A stretch of DNA of 64,000 bases from Anaerolineaceae bacterium (GCA_026708325.1 JAPOVC010000006.1:62001-126000), one strand, 5' to 3'. Counted from the first letter of the stretch, positions 51,655-61,616 are shown. Notes: generated by a model from the letters alone, not told the origin. Translations and numbers: made by a program.

Positions 51655-53303
51655 GCCGGCGCCGGGAGACTGGCGCCGGCCTGCTTTGCATCCTCCTGCT
51701 CGCCGCGCTGGCGCTGGACCTGGCCAGTGAGGGCCTCGCCTGGCGGCAGTTCCATGCCCTGACCGGCGAGGAAGGGCCGCTGGCGCAGTTGCGCGGCATG
51801 GTCGAACTGGCGGGCAACCTGACGCGGCTGCAGCCCGACACGCGGCCATCCGTGGCGATCGCCCACACCCACGTCTCGCCTTACGGCGTCAACGTCTTTC
51901 CTGAGCAGGAAGTCGAGCCGGAGAAACGCGCGCGCAGCCTTGAACTGGTGGCGGGGGCCGGATTTCGCTGGATTCGGCAGCAATTTCCCTGGGAAGACAT
52001 CGAGATACACGGGCGCGGCGATTTCGAGGACCGCCGCAACCTGGACGTCACCGGCGCCATTTCCGCCTGGGACAAGTACGACCACATCGTGGCTCTGGCG
52101 GAGCAGCACGACCTCAAAATCCTCGCGCGTCTGGACAACCCGCCGGCCTGGTCGCGGGCGGACGCCGCAGCCGGCGACCAGGCGCCGCCCGATAATCTTG
52201 AGGACTTCGCGAGCTATATCCGGGCGGTCGCCGAACGCTATCGGGGTCGCATACGCTACTGGCAGGTGTGGAACGAACCCAACATCTACCCCGAGTGGGG
52301 CAATCGCGACGTCGACCCGGCAGCCTACACGCAACTGCTTTGTCGCGGTTACGCAGCCCTGAAGGCCGTCGACCCGGCCAACGTGGTGGTCAGCGGCGCG
52401 CTGGCGCCCACCATCGCCATGAGCGGTCGCAACCTGAACGATTACGTATTTCTGGAGCACATGTACGCAGCCGGCGCGGCGGACTGCTTCGACGTGATGG
52501 CAGCGCAGGGCTACGGTTTCAACAGCGGCCCGCAGGACCGGCGCATGCGCCCGACCCAATTCAACTTCGCACATAATCTCTACATTCGCGACCTGATGGT
52601 GGCGCATGGCGACGCGCACAAGCCGATCTGGCTCACCGAAGTCGCCTGGAACCCGATCGACGCGCCGGACGTGCCGCCGGAGGTCAGCGGGCGCGCCAAC
52701 TACGGCGTCGTCACGCAGGAGCAGGCGGCGCGCTATCTGCCGGGCGCCTGGCGACGCGCGCAGGAAGAATGGCCCTGGACCGGCGTCCTCTTCTACTGGT
52801 TTCTGAAGCGGCCGGGGGAGAGCGAACGCAACCAGAGCTGGTACTACTTCCGTATGCTGGAGCCGGACTTCACGCCGCTGCCGGTGTACGAGAGCGCGAA
52901 AAAACACATCGCCGAAGAAGAACCGACCCTGTATCCCGGCGTGCATCAGGCCGAGTCCCGGGAGATTCAGGTCAGTGACGCCCGGTTGCGGGCGCGGACT
53001 GACGCGCAGTTCGGCGAATTGCTGGAAGCCGATGCATTGAGCTTTCGCGCCAGCGGAACACATGTCTGGGCCCGCGTGTTGCGCGGCGGTGACTGGCAAC
53101 GCCTGCTGCTGGCGCAATCGGCGCTGACGCAAACGCAGGACATAAGACTGAGCGGGGGGGACGGGGAATCGCTGAAGGTGGACAGCATCACCGTCAGCGA
53201 CCGGACCTGGGCGACGCTTTACGGCCCGCTGGCGGCGCTGCTGACCGGCGCGGCGATGCTGCTGTGGGTCCTGTGCGACGCCCTGAGATGGCGCCGGCGA
53301 TGA
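51651..53303 (+). CDS. Membrane-anchored glycoside hydrolase-like TIM-barrel protein
   Basis: A 550-aa protein with an N-terminal membrane helix (residues 10-30). The TIM barrel carries a clan-A acid/base motif WNEPN near residue 208 and a candidate nucleophile in WLTEVAW near 330. The spacing of the two Glu residues fits GH5/GH39-like families. A beta-sandwich and a C-terminal membrane helix follow. It is likely extracellular, acting on a polysaccharide; the neighbouring GT39 gene suggests a role in surface glycan turnover. Confidence 0.75.
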   Translation: MSRRRETGAGLLCILLLAALALDLASEGLAWRQFHALTGEEGPLAQLRGMVELAGNLTRLQPDTRPSVAIAHTHVSPYGVNVFPEQEVEPEKRARSLELVAGAGFRWIRQQFPWEDIEIHGRGDFEDRRNLDVTGAISAWDKYDHIVALAEQHDLKILARLDNPPAWSRADAAAGDQAPPDNLEDFASYIRAVAERYRGRIRYWQVWNEPNIYPEWGNRDVDPAAYTQLLCRGYAALKAVDPANVVVSGALAPTIAMSGRNLNDYVFLEHMYAAGAADCFDVMAAQGYGFNSGPQDRRMRPTQFNFAHNLYIRDLMVAHGDAHKPIWLTEVAWNPIDAPDVPPEVSGRANYGVVTQEQAARYLPGAWRRAQEEWPWTGVLFYWFLKRPGESERNQSWYYFRMLEPDFTPLPVYESAKKHIAEEEPTLYPGVHQAESREIQVSDARLRARTDAQFGELLEADALSFRASGTHVWARVLRGGDWQRLLLAQSALTQTQDIRLSGGDGESLKVDSITVSDRTWATLYGPLAALLTGAAMLLWVLCDALRWRRR

Positions 53304-55183
53304 CCCCGCCCGTCTGGCGCTGGCTGGCGCCGCTGCTGGTCCTGCTGGCGGCGACGGCGCTACGCACACATGCCATTGGCGTCCAGTCCCTGTGGAGCGA
53401 CGAGGGCAACAGCGTGGTGCAGGCCGGGCGCCAACTCACGGACATCGCCCTGCACGCCGCGCGCGACATTCATCCGCCGGGCTATTACCAGGCGCTGCAC
53501 GTATGGACGCGCCTGACGGGCAGCAGCGAATTTGCCTTGCGTCTGTTCTCCGCGCTGGCCAGCGTCCTCGGGGTCGCCTGTGTCCTGGCGGCCGGTCGCG
53601 TCCTCTACGGGTTCACGGCCGGTCTGGCGGCGGCCCTTCTGCTGGCGCTGAACGGCTTCAGCATATGGTACGCTCAGGAGACGCGCATGTACGCGCTGCT
53701 GGCGCTGTGGGGGGCGGCGGCGGCGCTGGCCCTGACGGCACTTCTGCTGCGGCCGGGCCGAGCGCGCATACTGGCGCTGGGACTGGTCAACGCCGCGGGC
53801 CTGTGGACGCATTACGCCTGGCCCTTCGTGATGCTGGCGCAGGGCGGAGTGGCCGCGCTGTGGCTGGCCGGAGAATCGCTGCGTCACAGAGGGACGCGAC
53901 GTCGCCTGGTCGCCTTGCTGGCCGCCGCGGGTATCGCCCTGCTGCTGTTCCTGCCCTGGCTGGCGACGGCGCTGGAGCGCGTGTCCGCCTGGCCCGCGAC
54001 GGGCGTGGCGCTTTCCGGCGGGATGGCCCTGCAAAGGCTTTACCCGCTGCTGGCCGTGGGCCCTTCCTTCGCCGGCCTGACAGCTGAGTGGCAGGCGGTC
54101 GCGGCGGGGTCGGCCCTGCTGCTGATCCTGGCTGGCAGCGCGCCGACGCGCCGGGCGCTGTGGCGCAGCGGGCTGCCCCTGGTCTGGACGCTGTCGCCCT
54201 GCGCCGCCTTTCTGGCGCTGGGCCTGTATCGCGAGCCGAACCTCAAGTTTCTCTTGCCGGCCCAGGCGGGTTTCGCGCTCTGGGCCGGGCGCGGATTCGC
54301 CTGGATGTGGAGCTGCCCCGCGCCGCTGCTGCGCGCCCTGGCGCTGGCCGCCGGCGCGCTGCTGGTGACGGGCATGGCGCTGTCGCTGGGGCCGCTGGGG
54401 CACGATACGGCCTGGCACCGGGCGGACTACCGCGCTCTGGTTGCCGACATCAGCGTCGGTCTGGGGAATGAGGACCTGATCGTGCTCAACGCTCCCAACC
54501 AGGTGGAAGTATTTCACTATTACTACCGGGGCGACGCGGAGGTCCTGCCCATGCCGCCGGGCACGGGTCCCGTCGACGAGGCGTCCTTGCAGCGGCTGCA
54601 GGGTGGCGTCGCCCAGGCGCGCAGGGTATACGCACTCTTTTGGGGCGAAAGTGAACGCGATCCGCAGGGGATTGTCGAGCGCGCGCTGGTAGCCGGGGCG
54701 CACGTCGCCGACAGCCGCTGGTACGGCGACGTACGCCTGGTGACCTACAGCGTCCCCCGTTCGCTCGGCATCGTGGAGACGCCGGACGCGCGCTTTGGCG
54801 ACCAGGTCGTGCTGCTGCGGCACTCGCGCAACGCAGGGCGTTTGGCCGCCGGTGAGGACGTGCAACTGCAGTTGGACTGGCGCGCGGACGCCGCCCTGGC
54901 GCTGCGCTACAAGGTCTTCCTGCAGTTGCTGGATGCCGAAGGCCAACTGGTCGCCCAGCATGACAGCGAACCCGGCGGCGGTCTGGCCCCGACCGACGCC
55001 TGGGCCCCGGGAGAGACGGTGGTGGACCGGCGCGCATTAATGCTGCCTGAAGGCCTTGCGGTGGGCCGCTACACATTGATTGTCGGGCTGTATACTGAAA
55101 ATGATCCGGCACAACGATTGCCGCTTGGCGATGCGGATCATCTGGTGGTGGGGACGCTGGAAATCACAGGGGAGAAGGGGTGA
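53300..55183 (+). CDS. GT39 (PMT-like) membrane glycosyltransferase
   Basis: A 627-aa polytopic enzyme with the catalytic loop acidic block WSDEGNSV and the DIHPPGYYQ motif of the ArnT/PMT GT-C type. About ten helices and a C-terminal soluble beta-sandwich follow. The ATGA overlap at 53300 fits the coupling pattern of this run; an in-frame ATG at 53288 is possible. It would take sugar from polyprenyl phosphate. Confidence 0.82.
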   Translation: MTPPVWRWLAPLLVLLAATALRTHAIGVQSLWSDEGNSVVQAGRQLTDIALHAARDIHPPGYYQALHVWTRLTGSSEFALRLFSALASVLGVACVLAAGRVLYGFTAGLAAALLLALNGFSIWYAQETRMYALLALWGAAAALALTALLLRPGRARILALGLVNAAGLWTHYAWPFVMLAQGGVAALWLAGESLRHRGTRRRLVALLAAAGIALLLFLPWLATALERVSAWPATGVALSGGMALQRLYPLLAVGPSFAGLTAEWQAVAAGSALLLILAGSAPTRRALWRSGLPLVWTLSPCAAFLALGLYREPNLKFLLPAQAGFALWAGRGFAWMWSCPAPLLRALALAAGALLVTGMALSLGPLGHDTAWHRADYRALVADISVGLGNEDLIVLNAPNQVEVFHYYYRGDAEVLPMPPGTGPVDEASLQRLQGGVAQARRVYALFWGESERDPQGIVERALVAGAHVADSRWYGDVRLVTYSVPRSLGIVETPDARFGDQVVLLRHSRNAGRLAAGEDVQLQLDWRADAALALRYKVFLQLLDAEGQLVAQHDSEPGGGLAPTDAWAPGETVVDRRALMLPEGLAVGRYTLIVGLYTENDPAQRLPLGDADHLVVGTLEITGEKG

Positions 55184-56118
55184 TGCGAGTACTGATCGCA
55201 GGCGGAAGTGGCTTGATCGGACGCGCGCTGGCGAATTCCCTGGCCGCAGACGACCATGAGGTGATCGTGCTCAGTCGCAGTCCGGCGCTGGCGCAGGGTC
55301 TGGGCCCGCGGGTGCAGGTGGAGGGCTGGGACGCGCGCAGCGCGGAGGGCTGGGGCAAACTGGCGGACGGCGCCGATGCCATCGTCAACCTCGCCGGCGC
55401 CAGCATCGCGGGCGAGGGCTTTCTGCCGGCGCGCTGGACGGCCGAGCGCAAGCGACTCATTCGAGACAGCCGCGTCAACGCCGGCGCGGCCATTTGCGAG
55501 GCGATCGAACAGGCCGAAAAGAAACCCTCGGTGCTGGTGCAGTCCTCGGCGGTCGGCTACTACGGCACGCACAGCGCCGACGTCGACGTCACCGAGGACT
55601 CGCCGGCCGGCAACGACTGGCTGGCGCAGGTCTGTCTTGACTGGGAAGGCTCCACGGCCCCGGTTGAGGCCATGGGCGTGCGCCGCGCCGTCATCCGCAC
55701 GGGCATCGTACTGAGTTTCGAGGGTGGCGCGCTGCAGCGGATGGCCTTGCCCTTCCGCATGTTCGCCGGCGGGCCCCTGGGCAACGGCCGTCAGCCTTTC
55801 CCGTGGATTCACCCGGCGGACCAGGTGGGCGCGATTCGTTACCTGCTGCGCCACAGTGGGGCGGCCGGGGCCTTCAATCTCGCGGCGCCGGTTCCCCTGA
55901 CCAACGCGCAATTCAGCCGCGAACTGGGCGCCGTGTTGCGTCGGCCGTCGCTCTTGCCTGTGCCTGGCTTTCTGTTTCGCGCCATGTTCGGCGAGGTGGC
56001 GATGGTGGTGCTGGAAGGGCAGTGGGCCCTGCCGCAACGTCTGCTGGAACTGGGCTACACTTTCCGCTTTCGGGAGGCCGGCCCTGCGCTGGCCAATCTG
56101 GCCCAGGCTGCCGGCTAG
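55183..56118 (+). CDS. SDR39U1-family epimerase-like protein (TIGR01777)
   Basis: A 311-aa extended SDR with IAGGSGLIG near residue 6, NLAGASIAG, the SRVNAG block and SSAVGYYG, all diagnostic for the TIGR01777 family. The C-terminal DUF1731-like block is present (VPVPGFLFRAMFGEVAMVVL). Function of the family is undetermined. ATG 55183 with GGAGAAGGGG upstream is preferred to the GTG at 55180. Convergent with the reductase gene (4-nt overlap). Confidence 0.85.
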   Translation: MRVLIAGGSGLIGRALANSLAADDHEVIVLSRSPALAQGLGPRVQVEGWDARSAEGWGKLADGADAIVNLAGASIAGEGFLPARWTAERKRLIRDSRVNAGAAICEAIEQAEKKPSVLVQSSAVGYYGTHSADVDVTEDSPAGNDWLAQVCLDWEGSTAPVEAMGVRRAVIRTGIVLSFEGGALQRMALPFRMFAGGPLGNGRQPFPWIHPADQVGAIRYLLRHSGAAGAFNLAAPVPLTNAQFSRELGAVLRRPSLLPVPGFLFRAMFGEVAMVVLEGQWALPQRLLELGYTFRFREAGPALANLAQAAG

Positions 56119-57509
56119 CGGTCCAGCGCCGCCAACATTTCTTCCACGCGGCTGTACTTGAGGCGCGGTCGGCCGAGGGCCTCGCCGCGCTCCTGTTCCA
56201 GTTCATCCAGGATCTGCCAGTCGGCGAAGGTGACGGGTCGCAGCCCGCGTTCGGCCATCAGGTCGTCGACGGCGGCGGGCGCCGGGGCCGTCGGCTGCCA
56301 CAGCTCGCCGGCGGCCAGGTCTTCCAGCAGCATGGTGACCGTTTCGACGGAGTCGGGCTTGTTGGTGCCGATGACGCCGCTGGGGCCGCGCTTGATCCAG
56401 CCCACGACGTAGAGACCGGTCAGGGAATCGCTGCCATCCTGCTCCCGCAAGACACGCCCCTTTTCGTTGGGGATAATTCCCCAGGGCTCGTAAAAGGGGA
56501 TGTCGGGCAGGGGCACGCCACGATAGCCGACCGAGCGGAAGACGAGGCCGACGGGGATGGTCTCGTAGATGTCGGTCGGTCGGGCGCTGAGGTAACCGTT
56601 GTCGCGCAGTTGCAACTCGTTGCGCACGAGACGCATGGCCTCCACGCGGCCGTTGCCCAGGATTTCGACCGGAGAAGTGAGAAAGCGCATGATGATGCGG
56701 CAGCTTTTCCCCTGTGCACCCTCAAGGGAATAGTTGGTCAAAATCTCGACGTTGCGGGTGGCGGTGCGGCTTTCGCCGCTTTCAACGTAGGCACGGCTGT
56801 GCGGGTCCAGTTCCACTTCTTCCGGGGCGACGATGACTTCCGCGTCTGCCATCTCGCCCAGTTCGCGGATTTCCGGGTTGGTGAAGGCGGACTGGGCCGG
56901 GCCGCGCCGCCCCAGCACGTAAACGTTGCGCACCTGACTGGCGGCCAGGGCATCCAGCGCATAATCGGCGATGTCGGTCTCCTGCAACTCGGCCGTCGTG
57001 CGGGCCAAAATACGCACCACGTCCATGGCGACGTTGCCGAGGCCGATGACGGCCACGTCCGTGGTGGACAGGTCGAAGGAACGGTCGCGGTAGTCCGGGT
57101 GGGCGTTGTACCAGGCGACGAATTCCGTGGCGGCGTGGCTGCCCGGCAAGTCCTCGCCGGGGATTCCCAGCTCACGGTCGGTCTGGGCGCCGACGGCGAA
57201 GATGGCCGCGTGGTAGTGGGCCTGCAGGTCCGCCAGGTGAATGTCGTCGCCGTAGGTGATGTTGCCGAAAAAGCGGAAGCCATCCTTCGTCGCGATGCGG
57301 TCGTAGACGCGGGTGACGGACTTGATTTTCTGATGATCGGGCGCGACGCCGCCGCGGACCAGGCCGTAGGGCGTGGGCAGACGTTCGAACATATCGATGG
57401 CCGCGTGCAGCCCCTTTTCGCGTTGCAAGCGCTCGGCCGCGTAGAAGCCCGAGGGGCCCGACCCGATGATGGCCACGCGCAGCGGATTCTCCGCCGTTCC
57501 TGGTGTCAT
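56115..57509 (-). CDS. FprA-like ferredoxin/adrenodoxin-NADP+ reductase
   Basis: A 464-aa two-dinucleotide-binding flavoprotein. FAD motif IGSGPSGFYAAE is at the N-terminus, followed by PTPYGLVRGGVAPDH, the hallmark of adrenodoxin-reductase-like enzymes. The NADPH motif is VIGLGNVAMDV, and the C-terminal GWIKRGPSGVIGTNK closes the FAD site. It transfers electrons between NADPH and ferredoxin. The ATG at 57509 is chosen; a TTG at 57524 overlapping the upstream stop is a possible alternative. Confidence 0.9.
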   Translation of the reverse strand: MTPGTAENPLRVAIIGSGPSGFYAAERLQREKGLHAAIDMFERLPTPYGLVRGGVAPDHQKIKSVTRVYDRIATKDGFRFFGNITYGDDIHLADLQAHYHAAIFAVGAQTDRELGIPGEDLPGSHAATEFVAWYNAHPDYRDRSFDLSTTDVAVIGLGNVAMDVVRILARTTAELQETDIADYALDALAASQVRNVYVLGRRGPAQSAFTNPEIRELGEMADAEVIVAPEEVELDPHSRAYVESGESRTATRNVEILTNYSLEGAQGKSCRIIMRFLTSPVEILGNGRVEAMRLVRNELQLRDNGYLSARPTDIYETIPVGLVFRSVGYRGVPLPDIPFYEPWGIIPNEKGRVLREQDGSDSLTGLYVVGWIKRGPSGVIGTNKPDSVETVTMLLEDLAAGELWQPTAPAPAAVDDLMAERGLRPVTFADWQILDELEQERGEALGRPRLKYSRVEEMLAALDR

Positions 57510-57520
57510 ACCTCTCTCCG

Positions 57521-58747
57521 TCAACCCTGCAAGGGTAGCAGCAGGCGCTTGTGAAAGTCGGTCAGGGCCACCAACGCGCCGCTCTCGTCGATCGTCATCG
57601 TATCTTCCAGGCGCAGCCCGAAACCGCGTTCCGGATAGTAAAGACCGGGCTCGATGCTGACGACGTTGCCGACCTGAAGCAGGTCGTCGCTGGTGTGCGA
57701 GAGCGAGGGGCGTTCATGGATGGCCATGCCGAGGCCGTGCCCAAGGCTGTGCACGTAACCGACTTCAACCCCGGGATCGCTGCGCAGGGTAGGGTGCCCG
57801 GCGTCCTCAAGGAAGTCCAGCACCGCTTCCTGCAGCTCGCGCGCCGGCTGCCCCGGTTCGCTCCAGGCCTCAAGCGCCACCTCAAAGGCGCGTGACACCG
57901 TCTCGTGGACGTCGGCGATTTCGTCGGGCACGTGGCCTGGGCACCAGGTGCGGGTGACGTCATGGTAATAGCCGCCTCCGTACTCGCGCGGGAAGAGGTC
58001 GAAGACCAGGGTCTGGCCGCAGCGCAGCGGCTGGTCATCCTGCCCGCGGCTGTGCGGAAAGCCCGCGTCGCGCCCCTGGGCGAGGATCATGCCGGTGTCT
58101 TCCAGATCGTAATCCAGCAGCGTGCGGCGCACGAAACGCCGCAGGGCGCCGATGGTCAGGGCAACCCCCTGCGCATCGCAGACCACATCCTGCACGGCCC
58201 GGTGGCCGGCGATGAACTCCCAGGTTGCGCGCAGCGTCGCGTTGGTGCCGGCGGCGACGCGGCGGATGCGCTGCAGTTCGTCGGCGTCGCGCGTCATGGC
58301 CGCTTCATCCAGCAGCGTCATGCCGCGCTCGCCGCAAAATTCGTATCCCTCCAGGTCCTGAAGTTCGGGCAGGAGCTCGATCAGTCTGTGGGCCGCCGCG
58401 GTGCCGTATATCCCGACGCGGCCCTGCGGCACGTCCAGGCGCTGCAGGGCGCGTTGCCACATGCCGACCTGGGTGCGATCGCGGTCGCCGCCGCATTCCT
58501 CCAGCAGTTGCGCCCAGCCCAGTTCGTTCCAGCTGATGGCCGGCAGCCCGCTGCGGCGCGCCTCGTCGATCTCCATGGCGTTGACGACCAGCACCAGCGC
58601 CGTACCGCGTCGTTTGATCACAAGGCCACCGGTGATCCGGGCCCCGTTGGACAGATAATCGCGCTCGGCGCTGTAGAGTTCATCGCCCACGACTACGATG
58701 GCCTGCAGGTCGCGCGCGGCCATCAATTGGTCCAGATCTGTTTTCAT
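57521..58747 (-). CDS. M24 family metallopeptidase (Xaa-Pro aminopeptidase-like)
   Basis: A 408-aa protein with the pita-bread fold. Five metal ligands are visible: Asp in VFDLFP, Asp in HDVTR, His in GHGLG, Glu in SIEPGLY and Glu in LEDTM. The N-terminal creatinase-like domain is ~150 residues. ATG 58747 is preferred; longer in-frame starts lie in the divergent promoter region. It lies just upstream of the reductase gene on the same strand. Confidence 0.88.
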   Translation of the reverse strand: MKTDLDQLMAARDLQAIVVVGDELYSAERDYLSNGARITGGLVIKRRGTALVLVVNAMEIDEARRSGLPAISWNELGWAQLLEECGGDRDRTQVGMWQRALQRLDVPQGRVGIYGTAAAHRLIELLPELQDLEGYEFCGERGMTLLDEAAMTRDADELQRIRRVAAGTNATLRATWEFIAGHRAVQDVVCDAQGVALTIGALRRFVRRTLLDYDLEDTGMILAQGRDAGFPHSRGQDDQPLRCGQTLVFDLFPREYGGGYYHDVTRTWCPGHVPDEIADVHETVSRAFEVALEAWSEPGQPARELQEAVLDFLEDAGHPTLRSDPGVEVGYVHSLGHGLGMAIHERPSLSHTSDDLLQVGNVVSIEPGLYYPERGFGLRLEDTMTIDESGALVALTDFHKRLLLPLQG

Positions 58748-58759
58748 GGTTGCGCCTGG

Positions 58760-58788
58760 TTGCGGATTTCCGGCGTCCAGTCTATAGT
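58760..58788 (+). promoter_or_regulatory. Candidate promoter of the secreted protein gene at 58894
   Basis: TTGCGG (58760-58765), a 17-nt spacer and TATAGT (58783-58788), followed by a ~100-nt leader. A GAAGAAGG Shine-Dalgarno precedes the ATG at 58894. Confidence 0.4.
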
Positions 58789-58893
58789 TTTTGTCTGTTC
58801 TTGCCAACCGGTTTGCGGTCAGCGTAAGGCAGTACCCGACATCCGGAACGGCGGCGCAACACTGCGGAAAAGGTTTCAGAAGAAGGCTGCCCC

Positions 58894-60051
58894 ATGCGAT
58901 TCAGCGCAATCCTGTTGCCAATGTTGCTTGTGTTGTCGGCCGCGGGCGCGGCGCTGGCCCAGAGCGCCACGTTAAGCGGCCTGACTCTGGAAGAACCCCT
59001 TGAGCAGACGGGTTGCAGCACGTCCGGCACGGTTTTCGCGACCCTCGATTTGCAGAAGTGGAATACCTATACCTTCTTTTGGGTGGGGACAGAGATGGCC
59101 CCGGCGGACCTGTCGCTCAGGTTTTGTGACAGCGATGGCATTGTGCTGACGGACGAGGGCGACGGCGCCAGCATTCTGCGCGAGACACTGACGATCGAAA
59201 GTGAGGTCGACGCTTTCCTTGCGCTGGAGGACGTGAGCGGGGTAACGGTTCGCCTCGACTCGGACGGGACGCTTCAGCCGGGCGATTATGTGATGCGTCA
59301 CTGGATCTTTGAGAGCAGCACCGGTGAGCGGGACTATCGCTTCCCGGCCGGCTACACGCTGGTCACCGCCTGCGGCAACGAGACCAATGATCGCAACGGC
59401 GTGGCGGTTCAACTGCAGAGTGGCCATGCCTATGAATTTGCCGGCAATGAGACTGTCCGCCGGTTGGCCATTTGCGAACAGTCGGGCCAGAGTTACGTCA
59501 TCCCTGCCACAGACCCCGAGGCATTGCGCCAGCAGGACGACACCGTCCATGTGTTCCACGTGCGGACATCCGCTGGCCAGGAAGCTGCCAATACATCAGA
59601 CGCGAACTTTACGCTGATCACATACACCCTGGGCGACGTGAGTTATCCCGTCATTGAGCGGGACACGGTGCCCCTGCCCGTGGTGCCCACCGAGCCAGCC
59701 GCGACCGGGGAACATTTCGCCACTCTGGGCTCCATGGCGCGGCTGTATCACGTCACGTTGGCCGATGGCACGGATGCGGTTGACGTGTACTCCATCGTCG
59801 ACCAGGGCAGGGGCGTTCAGATTCTGCGGGTGGACCAGGTGCAGGTGGACGGGGTCGATTCGGGGTTGGTGATTGCCACAGGCGACGATCGCCTGGTCGT
59901 GACCGTATCCTCTACGGACATCATCACCTTTGCCATGGGCCCGGATGACGGGGGCCGGGTGTACTACCTCGAAATGGACGAGGGCCTGGCCGGTCCGGTC
60001 AGCGCTACCAGCAGCCGGCAGGGCGGCCCGCCTGGCGAAGCCTGGTCCTGA
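58894..60051 (+). CDS. Secreted protein of unknown function
   Basis: A 385-aa protein with a signal peptide (MRFSAILLPMLLVLSAAGAALA, cut near residue 24). The rest is beta-rich and acidic, with four Cys that could form disulfides. There are two similar stretches (around 30-140 and 150-260), both with a YTLV or YTFFW strand and a DxDG motif, hinting at duplicated beta domains. No membrane anchor and no catalytic motif is recognised. Confidence 0.7.
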   Translation: MRFSAILLPMLLVLSAAGAALAQSATLSGLTLEEPLEQTGCSTSGTVFATLDLQKWNTYTFFWVGTEMAPADLSLRFCDSDGIVLTDEGDGASILRETLTIESEVDAFLALEDVSGVTVRLDSDGTLQPGDYVMRHWIFESSTGERDYRFPAGYTLVTACGNETNDRNGVAVQLQSGHAYEFAGNETVRRLAICEQSGQSYVIPATDPEALRQQDDTVHVFHVRTSAGQEAANTSDANFTLITYTLGDVSYPVIERDTVPLPVVPTEPAATGEHFATLGSMARLYHVTLADGTDAVDVYSIVDQGRGVQILRVDQVQVDGVDSGLVIATGDDRLVVTVSSTDIITFAMGPDDGGRVYYLEMDEGLAGPVSATSSRQGGPPGEAWS

Positions 60052-60075
60052 CGGGGGGCGTGGCGGCGAGCGGCG

Positions 60076-61581
60076 CTAGAGCAGGGCCGCCCGGTCGATT
60101 TCCTCGTAGTCGCAGGCCAGTTCGCGCCAGGCGCGACCCAAACGCTGAAAACCGCGTTCGATCATCGCCGGGGGATTGGCGCCGTAGTTGATGCGCATGT
60201 TCCATGCGCCTCGACTGTTGGTATGGAATATGTTGCCGATGGCATAGGAAACCCCTCCATGCACGGCCGTGATGTAGAGTTCCGCGGCGTTGGGGCCCGT
60301 GCGGGGCAGTTCCACCCAGAGAAACAGACCGCCTTCCGGCACTTCCCAGCGGGTGCCCGGCGGCAGGTGGCGGGCCGCGGCGTCCAGGGCTGCGTCCCGG
60401 CGTCGTTTCAATTCGAAGACATTGCGTTTCAGTTGCTGCGCCAGCAGGCCGCGTTCCAGCAAGAGATGCAGGGCGCGCTGGTTGAGGCCTGGCGAGGAGA
60501 TGTCGGCGGCGTGTTTGATCCGCACGAGACGCTCATGATGCTGTGCGTCGCTGATCAGGTAGCCGATGCGCAGGCCGGGCAGCATCATCTTGGTGAAGGC
60601 GCTGACGTGCAGCACGATGCCGGTATCGTCCAGCGCTTTCAGGGGCGGCTGGTGCTCCCCTTCAAAGCGGAATTCATGGTAAACGCCGTCCTCCAGCAGG
60701 GGAATGCGATAGGCATTGGCCAGGTTCAGGAGCTGGCGCCGACGGTGCAGCGGCATGACACGTCCCGTGGGGTTGTGGAAACCCGGAATGACGTAAATCA
60801 GGCGCGGACTGTGCTCGATGATGAAATTTTCCAGCATGTCCAGGCGGATCCCGTCGCGGTCCATGTCGATGCCCTGCAACTGGACGCGGCGCGCGCGGGC
60901 GATATCAAGAATGCCCAGATAGGTCGGGTTTTCGGTGACGACCAGTTCGCCCTCGGAGAGCAGGGCCTGCACGACCAGGTCGACACCCTGCTGGGTGCCG
61001 CCGGTGATCAGCACCTGATTGCTGCTGCACTGGATGCCCAGGGCGCTGACGTAATCCCGCACGGCGCTGCGCAGGGGTCCGTAGCCCTCCGGCGCCTCGT
61101 AGCCCAGGGCGCGCGCGCCGTCGCGCAGCATGACCGAGTTGAGGACGTCCTGCAGTTGCTGCAGGGGAAAGAGGTCGGTGGACAGCGAGCCGTGACTGAA
61201 GCTGATGACTCCATGTTTTTGGCCGAGGCGCATCATCTCGCGCACGGCCCGGTGGGGCACGTGGGCCGTCTCCGGGTGGCTGATGGCCACGCCGTTGTTG
61301 TCCGCCGGATCATCGCCGGCCTTGCCATTTTTGGCGGCGACGAAGGTGCCCCGTCCGGCATGCGCGCTGAGCCAGCCCTGGGAACGCAGTTCGGCGTAGG
61401 CATTGACGACACTGATGCGGCTGACACCCAGCTGATGCGCGAGGTCCCGGCTGGCGGGCAGGCGCGCGCCGGCTTCGAGGCTGCCGCTTTCAATTTGCAT
61501 GCGAATGTGGCGGATTAACTGGCGATAGATGGGCTCTTCGCCCTCACGTTCGAGGGCAATCTTGAGATTGATGTGATTCAC
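60076..61581 (-). CDS. MocR-type GntR regulator with aminotransferase domain
   Basis: A 501-aa fusion. Residues ~10-75 are a GntR winged helix (EEPIYRQLIRHIRMQIESG, then PASRDLAHQLGVSR). Residues ~120-480 are a fold-type I aminotransferase with the PLP lysine in AFTKMMLPGLRIGY and the NPTG block. The start GTG at 61581 follows GGGAG. MocR proteins such as PdxR and GabR control B6 or amine metabolism. TATACT at 61622-61617 (minus) is its likely -10, and GGTC/GACC flanks a 7-nt centre just upstream as a possible operator. Confidence 0.88.
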   Translation of the reverse strand: MNHINLKIALEREGEEPIYRQLIRHIRMQIESGSLEAGARLPASRDLAHQLGVSRISVVNAYAELRSQGWLSAHAGRGTFVAAKNGKAGDDPADNNGVAISHPETAHVPHRAVREMMRLGQKHGVISFSHGSLSTDLFPLQQLQDVLNSVMLRDGARALGYEAPEGYGPLRSAVRDYVSALGIQCSSNQVLITGGTQQGVDLVVQALLSEGELVVTENPTYLGILDIARARRVQLQGIDMDRDGIRLDMLENFIIEHSPRLIYVIPGFHNPTGRVMPLHRRRQLLNLANAYRIPLLEDGVYHEFRFEGEHQPPLKALDDTGIVLHVSAFTKMMLPGLRIGYLISDAQHHERLVRIKHAADISSPGLNQRALHLLLERGLLAQQLKRNVFELKRRRDAALDAAARHLPPGTRWEVPEGGLFLWVELPRTGPNAAELYITAVHGGVSYAIGNIFHTNSRGAWNMRINYGANPPAMIERGFQRLGRAWRELACDYEEIDRAALL

Positions 61582-61616
61582 GACCGGCTCCCGGGGTGCG
61601 CAACGCGCATGAGGCG

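Noticed and set aside
49834-51849. A 671-codon minus-strand open frame opposite adenine deaminase
   Set aside because: Shadow frame; the plus strand encodes a complete Ade with metal-binding motifs.
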